NCBI GenBank assembly: GCA_027039295.1
Contig: JALWEW010000147.1
Coordinates: forward strand, 1-20,301
From: Acidilobaceae archaeon
GTDB lineage: Archaea; Thermoproteota; Thermoprotei_A; Sulfolobales; Acidilobaceae
DNA length: 20,301 nucleotides
Direction: 5' to 3'
In this document: positions 12,107 to 17,710 of the stretch, one piece after another
How the letters are laid out: each line of letters starts with the position of its first letter
How positions within the stretch are numbered: position 1 is the stretch's first letter
Notes under the pieces: model-generated
The model's database searches: none
Seen by the model: the letters and a program-made list of their open reading frames with translations, nothing else
Told to the model about the DNA's origin: nothing
Program-made: the position numbers and the translations under genes

Positions 12107-12469
12107 TTAGCCCCTTCTCCGACTCCTGCCCGAGGCCCTTGAGGGCCTGCCTGTCGTGGTCGTTGGCAGCTGCTTTATCTCTATGTAGACGTTCTCGGGA
12201 ACCCTTATCCTCATGAGCCTCCTAAGCACGCGCTCATCGGCATCAAGATCTATGAGCCTCTTGTGTATCCTGAGCTCCCAGTGCTCCCAGTACTTCGAGC
12301 CCTCGCCGTGGGGGAGCCTGAAGATAGGCACCTCGAGCCTCCTCGTGGGCAGGGGCACGGGCCCCTTCATCCTGACACCCGTCTTCTCGGCTATCTCCTT
12401 AATCTGGCGTACAACCTCCTCTAGGCTCTCGACACTGGTGCTCCTCAGCCATATCCTGAGCCTGAACAA
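12107..12469 (-). CDS. rps10: Small ribosomal subunit protein uS10
   Basis: 30S head protein S10. Family motifs are RLRIWLRSTSVESLEEVV at the start, EKTGVRMKGPVPLPTRRLEV, FRLPHGEG, WELRIHKRLIDLDADERVLR and RIRVPENVYIEI. The start is taken as TTG 12467-12469, which gives MFRLRIWLRST as in archaeal S10; GTG 12476-12478 is an alternative. From the TTG the protein is 120 aa, about 18 residues longer than the usual archaeal S10: the basic, Thr/Ser/Arg-rich tail after IEIKQL is extra. A TATA element lies 34-47 bp upstream. It stands between tef1 and tRNA-Ser as in other archaea. Confidence 0.95.
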   Translation of the reverse strand: MFRLRIWLRSTSVESLEEVVRQIKEIAEKTGVRMKGPVPLPTRRLEVPIFRLPHGEGSKYWEHWELRIHKRLIDLDADERVLRRLMRIRVPENVYIEIKQLPTTTTGRPSRASGRSRRRG

Positions 12470-12509
12470 GGTCCCCACGCACCCTAGGGGGTGGGCGACT
12501 GTTTGAGGG

Positions 12510-12516
12510 TATAAAG
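12510..12516 (-). promoter_or_regulatory. TATA element of rps10
   Basis: On the minus strand CTTTATA lies between tef1 and rps10, about 41 bp before TTG 12469, predicting a leader of 8-17 nt. Confidence 0.6.
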
Positions 12517-12574
12517 GCATGCGCCCAGCGGGAGGATCGGATCCTGTAATTTAGGAGGCTGGAAGAGGGGGTCG

Positions 12575-13888
12575 CTATTTAGTCCTTATCTCCACCTTGG
12601 CTGGCTTGACGTCGGTGACTATGCCGATGCCTATGGTCCTGTTCATGTCCCTCATGGCGAAGCGGCCTAGCTGTGGGAACTCGTTGAACTTCTCGATGAC
12701 CATCGGCTTTATTGGCTTGAACCTTACTATTGCGACGTCGCCGGGCTTCAGGAAGCTGGGCTTCTCCTCTATCACCTTGCCAGTCCTGGGGTCTAGCTTG
12801 GCGAGTATCTCCACGAGCCTAGCGCTCACGCTGGCGGTGTGGGCGTGTATCACTGGCGTGTAGCCGGGGGCTATGGCGCTTGGGTGCCAGATTACGAATA
12901 TCCTAGCGGTGAACTCCTCAGCCACTGTGGGTGGGTTGTCTAGATGCCCGGCCACGTCGCCCCTCTTTATCTCCTTGGCGCTTATGCCCCTCACACTGAA
13001 GCCTATGTTGTCGCCGGGCTCGGCCTTCTGTAGGTCCTGGTAGTGCATCTGTATGCTCCTGACCTCGCCCACGAGGCCTGGGGGCATGAATACTACCCTG
13101 TCGCCCACCTTGAGCACGCCTGTCTCAACCCTGCCTACGGGCACTGTGCCAGCGCCGGGTATGGAGTAGACGTGCTGTATGGGTATCCTGAGGGGCTTGT
13201 CCACTGGCTTCTTAGGCGGCTGGAGCTGGTCTAGGGCCTCGACTAGCGTGGGGCCGTTGTACCAGGGCATGTTGGGGCTCCTCTCTATCAGGTTGTCGCC
13301 TAGCCAGGCGCTGACGGGTATGAAGGGTATCTTGTCGACCTGGTAGCCCAGTCCCTTCATGAACTTCTTTAGCACGCTGACTACCTCGTTGTACCTCTTC
13401 TCGCTCCACGGAGGCTCGGTGGCATCCATCTTGTTCACGGCCACTACTATCTGGTCGATACCCATGGTCTTGGCTAGGAGCAGGTGCTCCCTAGTCTGGC
13501 CCTCGGGGCTCATGCCAGCCTCGAACTCTCCCTTCCTAGCCGAGACGACTAGGATGGCGGCATCGGCCTGGCTGGCGCCCGTTATCATGTTCTTGACGAA
13601 GTCCCTGTGACCGGGAGCGTCTATCACTGTGAAGACGTACTTCTTGGTCTCGAACTTCATGAATGTGAGGTCGATTGTTATACCCCTGTCCCTCTCCTCC
13701 TTCATCCTGTCGAGTATCCAGGCGAACTTGAAGCTGCCCTTACCCTTAGCCTCAGCCATCTGCTCGAGTTCCTTGAGCTTCTTCTCGTCTATCAGTCCGA
13801 GCCTGTAGAGCAGGTGGCCTACGAGGGTACTCTTACCGTGGTCCACGTGGCCTATGACCACTATGTTCAGGTGGGGCTTCTCAGGCAT
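12575..13888 (-). CDS. tef1: Translation elongation factor 1-alpha (aEF-1A)
   Basis: GTPase that delivers aminoacyl-tRNA to the ribosome. The 437-aa protein has all G motifs: GHVDHGKST (13-21), Thr71 in RGITID, DAPGH (90-94), NKMD (152-155) and SAW (193-195), followed by domains II and III (for example IPGAGTVPVGRVETG and FAMRDMNRTIGIGIV). The start is certain: ATG 13886-13888 is preceded by a strong GGAGGTGG at 13895-13902 with about 6 nt between, and MPEKPHLN is the typical crenarchaeal N-terminus. It has its own TATA box. It lies between rps7 and rps10 in the conserved archaeal str-type cluster. Confidence 0.98.
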   Translation of the reverse strand: MPEKPHLNIVVIGHVDHGKSTLVGHLLYRLGLIDEKKLKELEQMAEAKGKGSFKFAWILDRMKEERDRGITIDLTFMKFETKKYVFTVIDAPGHRDFVKNMITGASQADAAILVVSARKGEFEAGMSPEGQTREHLLLAKTMGIDQIVVAVNKMDATEPPWSEKRYNEVVSVLKKFMKGLGYQVDKIPFIPVSAWLGDNLIERSPNMPWYNGPTLVEALDQLQPPKKPVDKPLRIPIQHVYSIPGAGTVPVGRVETGVLKVGDRVVFMPPGLVGEVRSIQMHYQDLQKAEPGDNIGFSVRGISAKEIKRGDVAGHLDNPPTVAEEFTARIFVIWHPSAIAPGYTPVIHAHTASVSARLVEILAKLDPRTGKVIEEKPSFLKPGDVAIVRFKPIKPMVIEKFNEFPQLGRFAMRDMNRTIGIGIVTDVKPAKVEIRTK

Positions 13889-13933
13889 GCAATGCCACCT
13901 CCGTCAACCGTTCAGGCTTAGGCGGGTGGGAGG

Positions 13934-13943
13934 GTTTATAAGC
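13934..13943 (-). promoter_or_regulatory. TATA box of tef1
   Basis: On the minus strand CTTATAAACC lies about 50 bp upstream of the tef1 ATG, predicting a leader of about 23 nt that includes GGAGGTGG. The strong TATA plus near-perfect SD suits a highly expressed gene. Confidence 0.7.
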
Positions 13944-13979
13944 CTGAAGGAGAGGCGACCCACGAGAGTGGGAAGAGGG

Positions 13980-14606
13980 CTACCTAGAGCTGAGGGCTAT
14001 CCTCTCTATCTCCTCCTTCTGCCTTATCGCGTAGCTCTGGGGGTCCCCGCGCGCGGCCCATATTATCTCGTCTGCTAGGCACTCCTCTATGGGCTTGGGG
14101 TTGTTGAAGGCGCAGAGCCTCGCACCCTCAGTTATGAACCTTAGCGCGAGGTCGACCCTCCTTTGGGGCGCGACGTCTACTGAGACCCTGTAGGTTATGC
14201 CTCCGTACATTATCCTAGTAGTCTCCTCCCTGGGTGCAGCGTTCTCTATAGCCCTCACGAGGACCTGTATGGGGTTCTCACCCGTCCTGTAAAATATGAG
14301 ATCGAAGGCTGTTTTCACGATATTGTACGCTAGGTGCTTCTTACCGCCGTTGCGACCGGGCCTCATGAGCTTGTTCATGAGCCTCTCGACTATGGGGACC
14401 TGGCTCTTACCGAACCTCCTGTGCTCGTGCCTGCCGCCTGTATGAGGCAGCCAGACGGGTGTGAGGCAGATGTACCTCTTCAGGCTGGGATCCCTAACCT
14501 CAACGCCCACCCAGCTCCACTTGCCGAAAAGCCTTATAGCGTCGGCCTTTACCTCGACAAGCTCCGGGACTTCCAGGGCCTCAGCCTCGTTACCCTTACC
14601 AGCCAG
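13980..14606 (-). CDS. rps7: Small ribosomal subunit protein uS7, apparent CTG start
   Basis: 30S head assembly protein S7; family motifs include VEVRDPSLKRYICLTPVWLP, RFGKSQVPIVERLMNKLM, GGKKHLAYNIVKTAFDLI, TYRVSVDVAPQRRVDLALR and the C-terminal EEIERIALSSR. The first ATG/GTG/TTG codon is GTG 14508-14510, but in-frame sequence upstream of it encodes VEVKADAIRLFGKWSW, the conserved N-terminal part of archaeal S7. Between the in-frame stop at 14622-14624 and GTG 14510 there is no ATG, GTG or TTG. CTG 14604-14606 has GGTGG 6 nt upstream and gives 208 aa, a normal archaeal length. It has its own TATA element. A frameshift from GTG 14614-14616 (stop after six codons) is a less likely alternative. 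Confidence 0.9.
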   Translation of the reverse strand: MAGKGNEAEALEVPELVEVKADAIRLFGKWSWVGVEVRDPSLKRYICLTPVWLPHTGGRHEHRRFGKSQVPIVERLMNKLMRPGRNGGKKHLAYNIVKTAFDLIFYRTGENPIQVLVRAIENAAPREETTRIMYGGITYRVSVDVAPQRRVDLALRFITEGARLCAFNNPKPIEECLADEIIWAARGDPQSYAIRQKEEIERIALSSR

Positions 14607-14612
14607 AGCCCG

Positions 14613-14617
14613 CCACC
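14613..14617 (-). promoter_or_regulatory. Ribosome binding site supporting a CTG start of rps7
   Basis: GGTGG on the minus strand sits 6 nt before CTG 14606 and about 5 nt after the transcript start predicted from the TATA element. No other SD is well placed for rps7. Confidence 0.55.
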
Positions 14618-14643
14618 CTGACTAGCGGCTGTTGGCTCCAGGG

Positions 14644-14652
14644 CTTTAATAG
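14644..14652 (-). promoter_or_regulatory. TATA element of rps7
   Basis: On the minus strand CTATTAAAG predicts transcription from about 14622, 15 nt before CTG 14606. It is identical to the element between pgk and the hydrolase gene. Confidence 0.6.
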
Positions 14653-14675
14653 CGTAGTGCGGAGGAGGGCTCCAC

Positions 14676-14683
14676 GCATAAGG
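14676..14683 (+). promoter_or_regulatory. Possible TATA element of the DUF151 gene
   Basis: GCATAAGG lies about 40 bp before GTG 14719. It is a weak match; the stronger element at 14644-14652 could also act rightward with a longer leader. Confidence 0.3.
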
Positions 14684-14718
14684 GCTCCCGACTCCCGGTA
14701 GAGGGGCGGCGTGGTGCG

Positions 14719-15198
14719 GTGGATTTGGAGGGCCTGCGGAGAGCCAAGGATGTCACCGTGTTCCTGGGGATAGCGGGCGAGGGATCCTCGCGCTACGTCG
14801 TAGTCGGCATGCAACTACTACTTGACGATGGGAGGACATTCACCATGGTCAACATACCCGTGGAGGTGGCCCTAGCAGTTAGAGCCCTCAGGGGGGAGGG
14901 GGAGTACCCGGAGAGGAAGAGCCTCTTCGACCTACTGGCTAACTACGAGTCTTTCAAGGAGGAGATAGCACGCACCCTAAGGAAGGTCGTCATAGACGAG
15001 CTGGACCCCCAGACCGGCCTCTACACTGCTACCGCCGAGTTCGAGGACGAGGGGATGGTATCTAGGGTCAAGATGATTCCGAGCCACGCCGTGTTCCTAG
15101 CTATGCTCGTCGGGGCCCCCATCTACGTGAGGGAGGATTTCGTAGACGACTTCGATATACTAGAGTTCGAGGGAGGAGAGGGAGGAGAGGAGAGCTAG
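14719..15198 (+). CDS. DUF151 / bifunctional nuclease family protein
   Basis: A 159-aa protein whose C-terminal segment RVKMIPSHAVFLAMLVGAPI (about 120-139) matches the signature of the DUF151 (BFN) family, where the usual form is ARPSDAIALALR.APIYV; relatives include plant and bacterial proteins reported to have nuclease activity. The N-terminal part (VTVFLGIAGEGSSRYVVVGMQLLLDDGRTFTM) and the middle (SLFDLLANYESF, KVVIDELDPQTGLYTATAEF) fit the family layout. It ends in a very acidic tail (DFDILEFEGGEGGEES). GTG 14719 is the only sensible start. It sits on the plus strand inside the otherwise minus-strand ribosomal cluster, divergent from rps7 and convergent with rps12. Confidence 0.82.
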   Translation: MDLEGLRRAKDVTVFLGIAGEGSSRYVVVGMQLLLDDGRTFTMVNIPVEVALAVRALRGEGEYPERKSLFDLLANYESFKEEIARTLRKVVIDELDPQTGLYTATAEFEDEGMVSRVKMIPSHAVFLAMLVGAPIYVREDFVDDFDILEFEGGEGGEES

Positions 15199-15230
15199 CC
15201 CTGCCCCCAACGGCTCCGGGGTCTCTTAGG

Positions 15231-15674
15231 CTACCTGCGCGGCTTCTGCCTCTTGCCGAGCCAGAGCGCCTTCAACGATACCCCATTCACCATGACTACC
15301 CTGTAGCGGACTCCCGGTATGTCACCCATGGAGCGGCCCCTGGGGCCCCCTATGCCCTCTATTATGACCTCATCGTGCTCGTCTATGAGTAGTATACCGC
15401 CGTCCCTTGGAACGAAGGCTGTGACCACCTTCTTGTTCTTGACTAGCTGGACCCTCACGCACTTCCTGAGGGCGCTGTTCGGCTGCCTAGCCTCGACTCC
15501 AACCTTCTCCAAGACTATGCCCCTAGCCATGGGCGCGCCCTCTAGGGGGTCGTACTTACGCTTGAGGCCAAGCATCCTTACCTTGAACTCTCTCTGGCTC
15601 CAGCGGAACTTGAGCCTCTTCCTTCTGAGCTTCCTGGCAGCGAAGAGGCCGCTTGGAGCCTTCTTGCCCGTCAA
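15231..15674 (-). CDS. rps12: Small ribosomal subunit protein uS12
   Basis: Decoding-centre protein S12, 147 aa, the usual archaeal length. Diagnostic motifs are GAPMARGIVLEKVGVEARQP with NSALRKCVRVQL (residues about 46-77), FVPRDGGILLIDEHDEVIIEG and GPRGRSMGDIPGVRYRVVMVNGVS; the tail KRQKPRR is basic. The start is TTG 15672-15674, preceded by GGAGG 4 nt upstream. It follows nusA with a 53-bp gap that contains a TATA element, and it ends 32 bp from the convergent DUF151 gene, which separates it from rps7. Confidence 0.97.
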   Translation of the reverse strand: MTGKKAPSGLFAARKLRRKRLKFRWSQREFKVRMLGLKRKYDPLEGAPMARGIVLEKVGVEARQPNSALRKCVRVQLVKNKKVVTAFVPRDGGILLIDEHDEVIIEGIGGPRGRSMGDIPGVRYRVVMVNGVSLKALWLGKRQKPRR

Positions 15675-15712
15675 CTCCCCTCCGTCACCCCCGCATCACA
15701 GCTGGGGTGGGG

Positions 15713-15719
15713 CTTATAG
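15713..15719 (-). promoter_or_regulatory. TATA element of rps12
   Basis: On the minus strand CTATAAG, 8 bp past the nusA stop, predicts a transcript start about 15 nt before TTG 15674. It suggests an internal promoter in the rpo-ribosomal cluster. Confidence 0.5.
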
Positions 15720-15727
15720 GGATAGCG

Positions 15728-16180
15728 CTAGCGTACCTGTAGGCTGACAACATTGAAAAGCTCCCTCAATACCAGCCGCGCACGCTTGACGTTCCTGCCC
15801 TCCCTGCCTATCGCCCGGCCCTTGTCTTCCTCCGCGACCCTTACTGTGACATACTTACCGTTGCCCCTCTCCCTCACGGTTATGTCTAGTATGCGGGCGT
15901 TGGGGAATAGGCTCTTGATCATCTCCTCTAGATCCTCGTAGTACGGTACAACCTCTACGTCCTTGCGGAAGAGCTTCCTGAGTATGTCGAGGTTCCTGCC
16001 GCGCCTCCCTACAACCCTGCCGATATCAGAGGGCTTCACGACGAAGATGAGCCTGTTACCCTCCCTGTCTATGATGCACCTATAGGCGGTCGCACCCGTT
16101 AGGTCGGTGAACATCGAGAGGTACCGCAGCTCCTCGAAGGTGATCCTGCCAGGCTCGCTCACCACCAGACCCCCTGCCAC
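15728..16180 (-). CDS. nusA: Archaeal NusA-like transcription factor (two KH domains)
   Basis: RNA-binding protein with only the two KH domains of bacterial NusA, as is normal in archaea; thought to act with RNA polymerase in elongation or termination. The 150-aa product shows KH1 around GRVVGRRGRNLDILRKLF (about 53-70) and KH2 around GRAIGREGRNVKRARLVL (about 121-138), each with the GxxGRxGRN loop, preceded by ITFEELRYLSMFTDLTGATA. The start drawn is GTG 16178-16180; GTG 16160-16162 (giving MSEPGRITFEELRYL, 144 aa) lies 6 nt after GGGGGT and may be correct. It lies 7 bp after rpl30e in the rpoA2-rpl30e-nusA-rps12 order. Confidence 0.95.
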   Translation of the reverse strand: MAGGLVVSEPGRITFEELRYLSMFTDLTGATAYRCIIDREGNRLIFVVKPSDIGRVVGRRGRNLDILRKLFRKDVEVVPYYEDLEEMIKSLFPNARILDITVRERGNGKYVTVRVAEEDKGRAIGREGRNVKRARLVLRELFNVVSLQVR

Positions 16181-16187
16181 GTCAGCG

Positions 16188-16505
16188 CTACTGCTGGGAC
16201 GCCTGCCTGGCGGCCCTTAGTATCTGTGAGGAGCCCTCATCTATCACGGCCAGCATCGAGACCCTGAAGGGCTTTCCCAGTGCTACACCCAGCTCTACAC
16301 TCGTGCCGGGGAACGTGTAGACCGGGACACCGCTCAGCTTTGCTAGGTAGAGCGCCCTATCCCTTAGGTCGGGCCTCGCGTTCCTGGCTATTATCAGCAG
16401 CTTAGCCTTACCGTGGGCTACGGCCCTTATGGACTGGCGCGAACCTAGCACGTATACACCCGTCTTCACGAGATTCTTCAGCTCCCTCGTGACCGCCGTG
16501 CTCAC
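16188..16505 (-). CDS. rpl30e: Large ribosomal subunit protein eL30-like (L30e)
   Basis: A 105-aa L7Ae/L30e-fold RNA-binding protein. The family pattern is clear: TRELKNLVKTGVYVLGSRQS, AVAHGKAKLLIIARNARPD, LAKLSGVPVYTFPGTSVELG and a closing SMLAVIDEGSSQIL. Bound to the 50S subunit in archaea; members can also bind kink-turns. GTG 16503-16505 overlaps the rpoA2 stop as GTGA, so the two genes are translationally coupled, and nusA follows 7 bp later. Confidence 0.95.
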   Translation of the reverse strand: MSTAVTRELKNLVKTGVYVLGSRQSIRAVAHGKAKLLIIARNARPDLRDRALYLAKLSGVPVYTFPGTSVELGVALGKPFRVSMLAVIDEGSSQILRAARQASQQ

Positions 16506-17707
16506 CTCTCACCACCCGCATTGCTGGGAGCCGGCGCGCCCACTAGCACCGTGCTGGTGCCGATGGGCGGTATCAGGCCAGCTATTATTGTTTCTGTCAC
16601 TCCCAGCATCTCGTCTGCTTCACCCTTTATCGCCGCCTCGAATATGTGCTTCGTCGTGACCTCATAGGCCGCCCTGGCGAAGACGCTCCTCTTGTCGCCC
16701 ACAACACCCAGCCTCCCTATCTGCCTCACCTTGCCAGTCCAAGTCATTATGTCCGCCACGAGCATCACGTGCCTGACATCTACATCAAGACCGCTATCCT
16801 GGAGGACCTTCAGTATCTCCTCTATTATGGCATTCCTCGCCGCCTCTATGCCGAGCACCTCCGCTATTTCGTGGATATTATTGGTTCTCACCCTCGTATA
16901 GTCAACCCCCTTGAGCTTTATTATCTCGCTCAACTTGCTCCCATCCGTGTATATCATGCACTCGCCCGTCTCCTCGGAGCACCTCACGGTAGCCCTCTTG
17001 ATGTTCTTGACACCCTTGATGTACAGCTTCTTGAGCTTCGCTACTATGTCGTTATATCGCTTCACGTCAAATAGATACTCGGGTGGCAGCACCTTCTCGC
17101 TTAGCTCCAGGTAGATGGTGTAGGGGTCCTCCTCGCTAACCACGATGTTCCCCAGCTTCGCCTTCTCTAGGACTGCTACCACCGCCTCCACCGTGACACC
17201 TTTATCCTCGAGCATCTCGGGATCAAGTCTTATTATGAATACATTGTCACCTAGAGTGTAGTCTATGGCGCTTATTATCTTCTCGAGTGTCGTATACTCT
17301 ATTCTCCTCGCTATCTCCTTAGCCTTCTCCTTATCGTACTTGTACTCCTCGGCCAGAGGGATCTCCATGACCGGCGTGGATGGCTCTCTCCTGGCGTCCA
17401 CTATCTCTATCAGCCTAGGCAGCCCTAGAGTCACGTCGAACTCCATCATGCCAGCGTAGTGGAAGGTTCTCAGGGTCATCTGCGTGCCTGGCTCGCCTAT
17501 TGACTGCGCAGCAACGGTTCCCACGGGCTCGCCCGGCTGCACCATATGAGCTATGTAATCCCTTACTACGATATCAACTACCTTCTCCTTATCCCTCGCC
17601 TTTAGGTCCCTAGCCCGCTCAAGCTTCTCCACAAGCTCCTGGTATATCGATGGCGGCAGTATCTCCCTAGCCTGCTCAAGCTTCCTCTTGAGGCTCACAG
17701 CGGTCAC
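16502..17707 (-). CDS. rpoA2: DNA-directed RNA polymerase subunit A'' (RpoA2)
   Basis: C-terminal part of the largest RNA polymerase subunit, which is split from A' in archaea. The 401-aa protein carries the trigger-loop region GEPVGTVAAQSIGEPGTQMT followed by LRTFHYAGMMEFDVTLGLPR (residues 59-98) and the late conserved segments DIMTWTGKVRQIGRLGVVG, SVFARAAYEVTTKHIFEAA and VTETIIAGLIPPIGTST. GTG 17705-17707 starts 3 bp after the rpoA1 stop; GTG at codon 4 (17696-17698) lies 5 nt after GGTGA and may be the true start (MSLKRKLEQA). It overlaps rpl30e by 4 bp. Confidence 0.98.
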   Translation of the reverse strand: MTAVSLKRKLEQAREILPPSIYQELVEKLERARDLKARDKEKVVDIVVRDYIAHMVQPGEPVGTVAAQSIGEPGTQMTLRTFHYAGMMEFDVTLGLPRLIEIVDARREPSTPVMEIPLAEEYKYDKEKAKEIARRIEYTTLEKIISAIDYTLGDNVFIIRLDPEMLEDKGVTVEAVVAVLEKAKLGNIVVSEEDPYTIYLELSEKVLPPEYLFDVKRYNDIVAKLKKLYIKGVKNIKRATVRCSEETGECMIYTDGSKLSEIIKLKGVDYTRVRTNNIHEIAEVLGIEAARNAIIEEILKVLQDSGLDVDVRHVMLVADIMTWTGKVRQIGRLGVVGDKRSVFARAAYEVTTKHIFEAAIKGEADEMLGVTETIIAGLIPPIGTSTVLVGAPAPSNAGGER

Positions 17708-17710
17708 CCC

